The notes beneath the pieces were generated by a model. That model made no database searches and was not told the DNA's origin. It was given only the letters and a program-made list of their open reading frames with translations. From contig OZ245783.1 of assembly GCA_965227875.1 (NCBI GenBank), positions 930,001 through 994,000 of the forward strand: 64,000 nt of DNA, read 5' to 3'. Below are positions 25,403 to 32,970 of the stretch, one piece after another. Source of the stretch: G965227875 sp965227875 (GTDB taxonomy: Bacteria; Pseudomonadota; Alphaproteobacteria; Rhizobiales; JAJFHC01). Numbering within the stretch: the first letter of the stretch is position 1; each line of letters starts with the position of its first letter. The translations under genes were made by a program, and so were the position numbers.

Positions 25403-27694
25403 ATGAAGTCATTTCAGAATACGGCAGCAACTCTGTCGTTACTTTTCGTCTTCTTCGGACTGGAGACCGTACAAGCCGCCACGATCGACTGGCAGGTCCA
25501 GCAGTCCTTCCGCTATCTGCGATATGCGTCCGACCACCGCATACACGAGTGGGCCCTGGATGAACTTCGCGGGGAAAACGAAACCGCATGGCGCAATGCG
25601 CCCGTCTCCCACGTGGAGCGGAAACTGAACAATCCGGAATGGTGGAAAAGGACGCCGGCGGGATCTTCGGAAACCTATCTCGATCGTCTTGCCGCCATTC
25701 GCAAGGAGGAAGGCCGCGCGCCGGACAAGCACGATCCGCGCCTCGGCTGGGGCTCGCTCCTGCGCTCCAGCCCGGCGGGCGGCATCACCGGCACCTGCTG
25801 GTCGGCCGCGACCCAGAGCTACCAGTCATGCCTGAGCGAACCCGGCCAGATGACGGCCCGCTTCGACTATCTCAGCCCGCGTCATCACATCGTGCGCGCA
25901 CGCGCGCGCACCGACGCCGGAGCAACACCCGAAGGCACGTGCACGTTTCGCGCATCCGGCTACGCGCTGTTTGCGGGCGCCGACACCGATGCCCGCACCG
26001 GCCGCATGTTCCGCAGCGCCGAGAAGCGCGGCCTGAGCCTGCCGTGCGCAGAGCCGGTCTATGTCAGGGTCCCGCACCCCGACGGCATCGAACTCACCCT
26101 CGAGATCACCGATGCGGACGGCCAGCAACAGGACCCGGTAACGCAAAAGATCGAGGTGGTGGATTTCCTCATCCTGGGACTTGGCGACTCCTTCGCCTCC
26201 GGGGAGGGCAACCCTGAGGTTCCCGCGGAACTGCACACCCGGAACACGATCACGCCCTATACGAAAGACGACGGCGACGGCACGCAATTGACGACACACG
26301 GCATAGCCCGTCGCAAGACCCCGGGCACACCCGCTTACTGGACGGATCGCAGGTGCCACCGGTCCATCTACAGCAATCAGGCGCGGGCGGCCCTGCATCT
26401 GGCTCTCCACGGCGACCGCCACCACGCCGTCACCTTCGTGTCCTTTGCCTGCAGCGGTGCGGAAGTCACCGACGGCATGCTCTGGCCGCAGGACGGGCGC
26501 GAATGCGTCACCGGAGGCGCACGGCTCCGGGACCCCCAGATCAGCGCGGCCGTGGATGCCCTGAGCCTGCAACGCAATCCGCCCGCCCAACGCTTCTGGA
26601 AAACCCTCGATCGGGACTTCTGGCTCCAGGTGAACGACCCCTATGTCGTCGAATTCCAGAACAAGTACGACGATCTCGTCCAGTTCAAGCGGCGGCGCGG
26701 GCTGTGTTACGGATGGCGACCGCGGTCGGCCCGCAAGTATCCCTACCTGCGTTACGCGACCGTGAAGCGCCCGGTCGACCTCCTGTTCTTCAGCATGGGC
26801 GGCAACGACATGGGATTTTCCCCGCTGATCGCCGACCGGGTCCTGCGGGACAGCGTCGGTGAAGGCGCCCTGCTGCGCCTCTTCGGCGGCGCGCTCACGC
26901 CGGACAAGGCAAGGAGACGGCTCGACTTCATTCCGCGCCGTTTCAAGATGATCAACGCGGCCTTTGACGAAAAGCTGGAAATGAACCTGGACGAGTCTTC
27001 GGTGGTCTCGCGCCTCGACAGCCGCACGATCCGGAACAGCCGGCGCATCGTCTACATGACCTATCCGTCTCCCGCCCACGATGAAAACGGAGCGCTCTGC
27101 GGGACCGGCCGCACGTCGATGAACGTCTCGAAGGTGTTCCGGATCAAGCCGGAGGCCCCGATCGGCGAGGCCCAGGCCGTCTTCGAGAAACTCGAGGAGA
27201 CGATCGCCAGCGAAGCGCGAGAACACGACTGGACGCTGGTGCAGGGCCACAAGGCCGACATGAAGACGCACGGCTTCTGCGCCCGGAACGCCGTGTCCGC
27301 CGGCGAAAGCGGCACGGGCACCGCCGACATCCTCGACATTCCCGCGCGGTCCGGGACACTCGACTGGCACGCGGTCTCCGAACCCGGTTCGAACGGCGAC
27401 ATCCGGCCATTCGACCCCGCCGTCAACTTCCACCCCTACGAATCGCGCCGGCGATGGTTCCGTACGTTCAACGACGACTTCCTGCTCATGCAGTATGCCA
27501 AGGAGCGCTACGTGGACCCGCCCTTGGACGAAGCCAAACTCGGTGACCTGGACCTCGCCACACGCGCCATCGGCGGACCGATCCACCCGACCGCACAGGG
27601 CCAGGCCCGGATGGCCGACCATCTCTACTGTGCTGCCGCCAAGCTGCTTTTCGAGGCGGATTGCGACCCGAGCCAAGCCGCAGCGCCGGACTGA
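25403..27694 (+). CDS. secreted SGNH/GDSL-type hydrolase
   Basis: The 763-residue protein begins with a signal peptide (residues 1-24, cut near VQAA). An SGNH hydrolase core starts at block I GLGDSFASGEGNP, with the nucleophile Ser near 262. Block III GGNDMGF is near 466, and block V is HPTAQGQARMADH near 728, supplying the catalytic His (an Asp is expected three residues before in many members, here replaced by a Gly/Pro context). The N-terminal 230 residues form an additional beta-rich domain. Disulfide-capable cysteines (CHRSIYSN, SFACSGAEV, FCARN) suit an exported enzyme. Such esterases or acetylhydrolases act on lipids or acetylated sugars. The protein is larger than typical family members. 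No functional link to the Tup transporter downstream is evident. Confidence 0.8.
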   Translation: MKSFQNTAATLSLLFVFFGLETVQAATIDWQVQQSFRYLRYASDHRIHEWALDELRGENETAWRNAPVSHVERKLNNPEWWKRTPAGSSETYLDRLAAIRKEEGRAPDKHDPRLGWGSLLRSSPAGGITGTCWSAATQSYQSCLSEPGQMTARFDYLSPRHHIVRARARTDAGATPEGTCTFRASGYALFAGADTDARTGRMFRSAEKRGLSLPCAEPVYVRVPHPDGIELTLEITDADGQQQDPVTQKIEVVDFLILGLGDSFASGEGNPEVPAELHTRNTITPYTKDDGDGTQLTTHGIARRKTPGTPAYWTDRRCHRSIYSNQARAALHLALHGDRHHAVTFVSFACSGAEVTDGMLWPQDGRECVTGGARLRDPQISAAVDALSLQRNPPAQRFWKTLDRDFWLQVNDPYVVEFQNKYDDLVQFKRRRGLCYGWRPRSARKYPYLRYATVKRPVDLLFFSMGGNDMGFSPLIADRVLRDSVGEGALLRLFGGALTPDKARRRLDFIPRRFKMINAAFDEKLEMNLDESSVVSRLDSRTIRNSRRIVYMTYPSPAHDENGALCGTGRTSMNVSKVFRIKPEAPIGEAQAVFEKLEETIASEAREHDWTLVQGHKADMKTHGFCARNAVSAGESGTGTADILDIPARSGTLDWHAVSEPGSNGDIRPFDPAVNFHPYESRRRWFRTFNDDFLLMQYAKERYVDPPLDEAKLGDLDLATRAIGGPIHPTAQGQARMADHLYCAAAKLLFEADCDPSQAAAPD

Positions 27695-27772
27695 AGGGAA
27701 ACAGCTTGAACAGACCCGAATGAACATGCATTATCCTGCAAAATCTCCGGACAATGGAGAAATAAGGAAAGT

Positions 27773-28480
27773 ATGCAGGATTTTGCCGACGCTTTCGGAC
27801 TGGCCGGCGCGCTCGTCGTGTCGTTCGATCCCGATCTCATCGAGATCGTGGGCCTGTCCCTGCGCGTCTCCCTGACCGCGGTCATCCTCGCCGGTCTGTT
27901 CGGTTTCCCTCTCGGCGCCCTGCTCGCCATCTCGCGTTTTCCCGGCCGGAATGCACTCGCCATCCTGCTGAACGCGATGATGGGGTTGCCGCCCGTCGTG
28001 GTCGGCCTGCTGGTCTACATGCTGCTGTCCCGCGCCGGCCCGCTCGGATGGCTTGAACTTCTCTACACACCGATGGCCATGATCGTCGCGCAGACGATTC
28101 TCATCACCCCGATCATCGCGGCCCTGTCGCGCCAGATCATCGAGGATCTGGACACCGAATATTCCGAACAGTTCGCCTCGCTGTCCGTACCCTGGCACAT
28201 CCGCACCGGCGCTCTTCTGTTCGATGCGCGCTACTCGCTCCTGACCGTGGCGCTCGCCGGCTTCGGCCGCGCGGTCGCGGAAGTGGGCGCCGTCATCATC
28301 GTCGGCGGGAACATCGACCACCTCACACGTGTCATGACGACCGCCATCGCGCTGGAGACCTCCAAGGGCAACCTCGCGCTCGCACTCGCCCTCGGCCTCG
28401 TCCTGCTTGTGATCGCTCTGGGCGTCAACGCCGCCGTCACCGGGTTCCGCCTGTCGGCACGGAGAATGGCCTATGCATGA
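27773..28480 (+). CDS. tupB: tungstate/molybdate ABC transporter permease, TupB type
   Basis: The 235-residue permease starts at ATG 27773 with AAGGAAAG upstream. It has five to six hydrophobic helices and the ABC EAA-like loop (SVPWHIRTGALLFDARYSL). The segment GFGRAVAEVGAVIIVGGNI near the C-terminus is characteristic of TupB/WtpB-type oxyanion permeases. It should form the inner-membrane channel of a single-permease importer with the ATPase (8-bp overlap downstream) and the TupA-like binding protein. A small inverted repeat TCTCC...GGAGA (about 27747-27763) in the leader might be a regulator site. Confidence 0.87.
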   Translation: MQDFADAFGLAGALVVSFDPDLIEIVGLSLRVSLTAVILAGLFGFPLGALLAISRFPGRNALAILLNAMMGLPPVVVGLLVYMLLSRAGPLGWLELLYTPMAMIVAQTILITPIIAALSRQIIEDLDTEYSEQFASLSVPWHIRTGALLFDARYSLLTVALAGFGRAVAEVGAVIIVGGNIDHLTRVMTTAIALETSKGNLALALALGLVLLVIALGVNAAVTGFRLSARRMAYA

Positions 28481-29234
28481 CACCGCAATCTTCCCGCCGC
28501 ACACGCTGGCACGGGATGCGGACACGCCCGGGCTTCTCCCGTTGACGGTGCGCGGCCTCACCTACGAGACCGACGGCCACCGGCTCGTCGACAACATCAA
28601 CCTCGACATCGAGGGGGCCGGCATAACCGGGATCATGGGTCCCAACGGGGCCGGCAAGAGCCTGCTCATCCGGCTGCTGCACGGCCTGATCAGGCCGCAG
28701 TCCGGCAGCATCGAGTGGAACGGCGCGTCCCAGGACGACAGGATCCGGGCCCGCCAGGCCATGGTGTTCCAGAAGCCCGTCCTGTTGCGCCGCTCCGTGG
28801 CCGCCAACGTGGATTTCGTTCTCCGCCTTTCAGGCAAACCGGACCCGGCTGAACGCGACAGGCTTCTCGACGAGGCCGGCCTCCGGGACCGCGCGCGCCA
28901 GCCGGCGCGGCGCCTGTCCGGCGGAGAACAGCAGCGCCTCGCCCTCGTCCGTGCGCTCGCGACACGGCCGGACGTCCTCTTTCTGGACGAGCCGACCGCC
29001 AGCCTCGATCCGGCCTCCGCCAACACGATCGAGGAGATCGTCCAGAGGGTCAGCCTGACGGGCGTGAAAGTCATCGTGGTCTCCCACGACATCGCACAGG
29101 CACGACGTCTATGCCGGGACGTCGTCTTCCTGCACCGGGGACGTCTCGTCGAACATGCCGACGCAAGCCGGTTTTTCGACGCTCCCTCGTCACCGGAGGC
29201 GCAGGCCTACCTCGCCGGCAAGCTCATACTCTGA
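28473..29234 (+). CDS. tupC: tungstate/molybdate ABC transporter ATPase, TupC type
   Basis: The gene begins at ATG 28473 inside the end of tupB. The 253-residue ATPase has Walker A GPNGAGKS near 53, Q-loop MVFQKPVLLRR near 93, signature LSGGEQQRLALVRAL near 147, Walker B VLFLDEPTASLDP near 168 and H-loop VVSHD near 205. It energises uptake by the TupB-like permease. It is short like TupC/WtpC proteins of this kind and lacks a C-terminal MOP/TOBE molybdate-sensing domain, which separates it from ModC. Confidence 0.9.
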   Translation: MHDTAIFPPHTLARDADTPGLLPLTVRGLTYETDGHRLVDNINLDIEGAGITGIMGPNGAGKSLLIRLLHGLIRPQSGSIEWNGASQDDRIRARQAMVFQKPVLLRRSVAANVDFVLRLSGKPDPAERDRLLDEAGLRDRARQPARRLSGGEQQRLALVRALATRPDVLFLDEPTASLDPASANTIEEIVQRVSLTGVKVIVVSHDIAQARRLCRDVVFLHRGRLVEHADASRFFDAPSSPEAQAYLAGKLIL

Positions 29235-29262
29235 AAACAGAATCCAGAAAGGAACACGACCC

Positions 29263-30087
29263 ATGTTTCGTCTGACAGGAACGCTCCTCGTCGCCGTCAC
29301 CACCGCTTTCGCGGCCCTGCCAACGGCAATGGCCGCGGACACGTCGATCATCGTCCAGTCGACCACGTCCACGGCGAATTCCGGCCTCTATGACCACCTC
29401 TTGCCGAAGTTCAAGGAAGCGACCGGGATTACCGTCAACGTGGTCGCCGTCGGCACGGGCCAGGCGATCAAGAACGCCCGCAATTGCGACGGCGACGTCC
29501 TGCTCGTTCACGCCAAGCCCGCGGAGGAGAAATTCGTGTCGGAGGGATACGGCACCTCGAGAAGCGACCTGATGTACAACGACTTCATCATCGTCGGACC
29601 AGCTTCGGATCCGGCCGGCGTCGCGGGATCCTCGGACGTGACGGATGCACTGAAGAAGATCGCGGCCGCCAAGGCCACGTTCGCCTCCCGCGGCGACGAC
29701 TCCGGCACCCACAAGAAGGAACGCCGCCTGTGGAAAGCCGCCGATATCGACCCGACGGCGGGCAGCGGCGGATGGTATCGCGAAACCGGCTCCGGCATGG
29801 GCGCCACCCTCAATGCCGGTGTCGGCATGGGGGCCTATGTCATGACGGACCGGGCCACCTGGATCAGCTTCGGCAACAAGGGAGACTTCCGGATCGCCGT
29901 TGAAGGCGACGAGGCCATGTTCAACCAGTATGGCGTCATCCCCGTCAATCCGGCCAAGTGCCCCTCGGTCAAGACGGCCGAGAGCAAGGCGTTCGCCGAC
30001 TGGCTGCTGTCCGCGGCCGGCCAGGCAGAGATCGCATCGTACAAGCGGGACGGGCAGCAGCTGTTCTTCCCGAACGCGAGCAAATAG
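29263..30087 (+). CDS. tupA: tungstate/molybdate periplasmic binding protein, TupA type
   Basis: I chose ATG 29263, which follows AAAGGAACACGACC and begins a signal peptide (cleavage near AMAADTS). The 274-residue protein carries the TupA-like oxyanion-binding motif QSTTSTANSGLY at about residue 30, then PKFKEATGITV and DDSGTHKKERRLW. The TTS motif and the SGTH-type segment bind tungstate with high affinity in known TupA proteins; some relatives prefer molybdate. Because the neighbouring operon encodes a molybdenum hydroxylase, either anion is plausible. The gene is convergent with the HTH-PBP regulator 10 bp away. Confidence 0.9.
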   Translation: MFRLTGTLLVAVTTAFAALPTAMAADTSIIVQSTTSTANSGLYDHLLPKFKEATGITVNVVAVGTGQAIKNARNCDGDVLLVHAKPAEEKFVSEGYGTSRSDLMYNDFIIVGPASDPAGVAGSSDVTDALKKIAAAKATFASRGDDSGTHKKERRLWKAADIDPTAGSGGWYRETGSGMGATLNAGVGMGAYVMTDRATWISFGNKGDFRIAVEGDEAMFNQYGVIPVNPAKCPSVKTAESKAFADWLLSAAGQAEIASYKRDGQQLFFPNASK

Positions 30088-30097
30088 GGCTCCCCGT

Positions 30098-30976
30098 TCA
30101 GGCGCCGCCGTTGAAACGGACCTCGAAGCGTTTCTGCACGTCGTAACCGGCGAGTTCCGACGCCCGGTTCGCAAACCGGCGTGTCCCACAGAAACCGAGA
30201 AAGGTCTGGAAAGGCGCCTGAAACCACGCGTGGCGGTCGACGAGGAGGTCGAACTCCTCGTCGACCACCGGCACGAAACCAAGTCGGTATTGCGCCGCGA
30301 TGGCGGCCAGCCCGAACGTGGCGTCCGCCTTGCCCTCCGAGACACCGAGAGCGGCGTCGGCCTCGCTGCGCGCCGGGTCAGCGAACTCCACCGTATCGGG
30401 ATCGAGACCCGCATCTTCCGCGAGCGATCCGAACAGGATCTGGCTTCCGGCCTCCGGTTGCCTTGGGATGAACCGCCTGCCCGCGAGATCGGCAAGACCG
30501 CCGATCCGATCTTCCAGGCCGGGCGTCACGCACAGCCCGCGCTGACGCACCGCCCAGTGAACGAGAACCACGCGCTGCGTCCCGCATCGTTCGCGAACCG
30601 CCTCGACGTTCCACTCTCCCGCCGCGTTGCCGGGGATATGCAGCCCCGCGGCGATACCGTCACCCGCTCCGAAACGCTCCAGCCCGTCCAGGCTGCTGTC
30701 GAACCGGGTGGCCAGGCCGGACCGGGATTCCCTGATCGCCCAGTCGAGCAACGGATCGTGACTGCCGAGCACAACGGCAGGACGGTCGTCCGCCGGAGCG
30801 AATGCCGGCCCGCTCGCATTGGCGTCCAGCCACGCCTCGATCTCGCGCCGGGGAAAGAGCAGTTTGCCCATGGCCTTGTTGCATGGCACCTCCCCGGAGG
30901 CGGCCAGGTCATAGACCTTGCGTTCCTTGATGCGGAGGAGGTCGGCCAGTTCGCGGGTGGTAAGGAATTCGGTCAT
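30098..30976 (-). CDS. HTH (excisionase-type) regulator fused to a periplasmic-binding-protein-like sensor
   Basis: The 292-residue protein starts with a MerR/excisionase-type helix-turn-helix (FLTTRELADLLRIKERKVYD, about 4-50; LLFPRREIEAWLDAN completes it). Residues about 65-285 form a PBP-like domain (VVLGSHDPLLDWAI, GLHIPGNAAGEWN, RRFIPRQPEAGSQILF) of the PF12727 kind, often linked to molybdate or tungstate regulation. It would be a cytoplasmic one-component sensor. It is the last gene of the six-gene molybdenum operon (30 bp after the flavoprotein) and faces the tup genes, so it probably adjusts importer and enzyme expression to oxyanion supply. That regulatory link is inference. Confidence 0.82.
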   Translation of the reverse strand: MTEFLTTRELADLLRIKERKVYDLAASGEVPCNKAMGKLLFPRREIEAWLDANASGPAFAPADDRPAVVLGSHDPLLDWAIRESRSGLATRFDSSLDGLERFGAGDGIAAGLHIPGNAAGEWNVEAVRERCGTQRVVLVHWAVRQRGLCVTPGLEDRIGGLADLAGRRFIPRQPEAGSQILFGSLAEDAGLDPDTVEFADPARSEADAALGVSEGKADATFGLAAIAAQYRLGFVPVVDEEFDLLVDRHAWFQAPFQTFLGFCGTRRFANRASELAGYDVQKRFEVRFNGGA

Positions 30977-31006
30977 GACCGGATATTACCCCGAACCCCG
31001 CCGCGG

Positions 31007-32728
31007 TCACGCATTGGCGCCCGCCATGTGCCGCGCGGCGATATAGCCGAAGGTGACGGCAGGCCCCAGGGTGATGCCGCCGCCGGGATAGTTGCCGCCC
31101 ATGATGCTGGCCGCGTCGTTGCCGGCCGCGTAGAGCCCGTCGATGGGCCGTCCGGCCTCGTCAAGCACCTGCGCGTTGGCGTTGCACTTGAGTCCGGCGA
31201 AGGTCCCCAGGTCGCCGATCACCAGCTTGACCGCGTAGAACGGTCCGTGCTCGATCGGGGCAACGCACGGATTGGGCTTGTGTTCAGGATCCCCCAGCGA
31301 ACGGTTGTAGGCCGTGCTGCCCTTGTGGAACTCCGGATCCACTCCGCGTCGAGCCGGTCCGTTGAAGGCCTCGACCGTTTCGACCAGCGCCCGCGGGTCC
31401 GCCCCGATCTCGCCTGCCAGATCCTCCAGCGTATCGCCGCGCAGGAGATAGCCCGACCTGAGCTGGCTCGCGAGCGGCACGGGAAAAGGCTTCACGAAAC
31501 CAAGCCCGTATTTCCGGATGGTCCGGTGATCCGCGATGAAGAAGGCGCAGATCTCGCCGCCCTCCTCCAGGCAGCGCCGGTACATGGCCTGGCAGAAGTC
31601 GTGATAGGATTCCGCCTCGTTCACGAAACGCCGTCCCGACCGGGTCACGGCGATGACGCCGGGTTTCGAGCGGTCGACGAAATGGGGAAACGTGCCGAGC
31701 GTGCCGTCGGCGCGCACGGGCCGCGAAATCGGCACCCAAGCCGCGGCGTGCGGCAGCGAACGGTCGACCTCTCCGCCCGCGGCCTCGCCGAGGCGCAGGC
31801 CGTCGCCGGTATTGCCCGGCGGCGCGGGCGACGCGTGTTCATGGCCGCTCGGGGCGTGCGGGAACAGTTCGCGCCGGCGCGGAACGTCCTGGGGAAATCC
31901 GCCGGCGGCCAGCACCACGCCCTTGCGCGCCGTCACCCGGACGCTGCCTCGCTGCGTCTCGACCCGTGCTCCGGTGACGCGACCGCTGTCGTCCTTCTCG
32001 AGCCCGGCGACCCGCGCCCTCGTCCAGATCGGCACGTTCCGGTCGAAGCACGACCGGGCGAGCCGGGCCACCAGCGCGTTGCCGTTCATCAGCCGCATGG
32101 AACGGCCATGAAAGATGCGGTCGCGCAGGAACTTGAAGAGCAGTCCCGCCACGAAGAAGGCCGAGACCGGCGAGCGCGTCACGTTGAAGAAATGAAGCAG
32201 CTCCTTGCCCGAGCCGATCATCATGCCGAGAAAGGTGATTTCCGACAGCGGCGGCCGAAGGCGCCGGATCTCCTTGCCCAGTTCGCGGCCGTCGAAGGGG
32301 CGCGCAACGATCGAGCGTCCGCCCGGAAGGCCGCCCGGGGCATCCGGATGATAGTCGGAAAACGTCGGCCCGAGGTCGAACTGCAATGCGGTTTCGGTCT
32401 CGAAGAACTCGACCGCGCGAGGCCCCGCCTCGAGGAAGGCGTCGATGCGTTCGGCGTCGAAAAGTGCGCCGGCCTCGTGTTCCAGGTAGGTGCGTCCGAG
32501 AGCGGCACTGTCCTCGACGCCCTCGCGGCGGGCGGGACCGTTGCCCGGGATCCAGAGCCAGCCGCCGGACCGGGCCGTCGTGCCGCCGAAGACCGGCTCC
32601 TTCTCCACGACCAGCACGTCGAGACCCCGGTGCGCCGCCGAGACGGCGGCGGAAAGGCCGCCCGCGCCCGAGCCTACGACGAGCACGTCGCATTCGTGGG
32701 TGCCGGATTGTCCAGCCGGACGCGTCAT
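31007..32728 (-). CDS. FAD-dependent oxidoreductase, fumarate reductase/3-ketosteroid dehydrogenase family
   Basis: The 573-residue flavoprotein has the N-terminal FAD motif VLVVGSGAGGLSAAV (about 15-29) and VVEKEPVFGGTTARSGG. A C-terminal FAD segment follows (GLYAAGNDAASIMGGNYPGGG near 535, shown here in parts). These place it with the succinate dehydrogenase/fumarate reductase flavoprotein and KstD-like family, enzymes that add or remove a carbon-carbon double bond. No signal peptide is present. Its ATG overlaps the stop of the MoaD-like gene (ATGA), so it belongs to the molybdenum operon. It may act on the same substrate after or before hydroxylation. The exact substrate is unknown. Confidence 0.83.
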   Translation of the reverse strand: MTRPAGQSGTHECDVLVVGSGAGGLSAAVSAAHRGLDVLVVEKEPVFGGTTARSGGWLWIPGNGPARREGVEDSAALGRTYLEHEAGALFDAERIDAFLEAGPRAVEFFETETALQFDLGPTFSDYHPDAPGGLPGGRSIVARPFDGRELGKEIRRLRPPLSEITFLGMMIGSGKELLHFFNVTRSPVSAFFVAGLLFKFLRDRIFHGRSMRLMNGNALVARLARSCFDRNVPIWTRARVAGLEKDDSGRVTGARVETQRGSVRVTARKGVVLAAGGFPQDVPRRRELFPHAPSGHEHASPAPPGNTGDGLRLGEAAGGEVDRSLPHAAAWVPISRPVRADGTLGTFPHFVDRSKPGVIAVTRSGRRFVNEAESYHDFCQAMYRRCLEEGGEICAFFIADHRTIRKYGLGFVKPFPVPLASQLRSGYLLRGDTLEDLAGEIGADPRALVETVEAFNGPARRGVDPEFHKGSTAYNRSLGDPEHKPNPCVAPIEHGPFYAVKLVIGDLGTFAGLKCNANAQVLDEAGRPIDGLYAAGNDAASIMGGNYPGGGITLGPAVTFGYIAARHMAGANA

Positions 32729-32970
32729 CCGCCGGCAATCCGCGGCAGGAGGACGATTTCGGCGTCCTCGGGCAGCGGCTGCATCCAGCTGTCCCGGTAG
32801 ATCACGCCGTCGATGGACACCGCGATCCCCCGGGCGAGCTGCGGCTCAAGACCGGGATAACGGGAACCGATCTCCTTGAACAGTTCCCGTATATCCTTCG
32901 CTTCAACCTCGATTTCGGACTTCCCGTCGACATGCGACCTGAGGGAACCCCAGAGCGCGACACGAACCAT
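32725..32970 (-). CDS. MoaD/ThiS-family ubiquitin-like sulfur carrier protein
   Basis: This 81-residue protein has the beta-grasp pattern of MoaD/ThiS (VRVALWGSLRS at the start, a DIRELFKEIGSRYPGL helix, IAVSIDGV, then LPEDAEIVLLPRIAGG). It ends exactly in the diagnostic Gly-Gly that is thiocarboxylated for sulfur transfer. It overlaps the large molybdenum-subunit gene by 1 base and the flavoprotein gene by 4 bases. MoaD supplies sulfur to molybdopterin; a copy embedded in a hydroxylase operon suggests either dedicated cofactor supply or another sulfur-transfer role. No MoaE or adenylyltransferase gene is in the window, so it would rely on enzymes encoded elsewhere. Confidence 0.85.
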   Translation of the reverse strand: MVRVALWGSLRSHVDGKSEIEVEAKDIRELFKEIGSRYPGLEPQLARGIAVSIDGVIYRDSWMQPLPEDAEIVLLPRIAGG

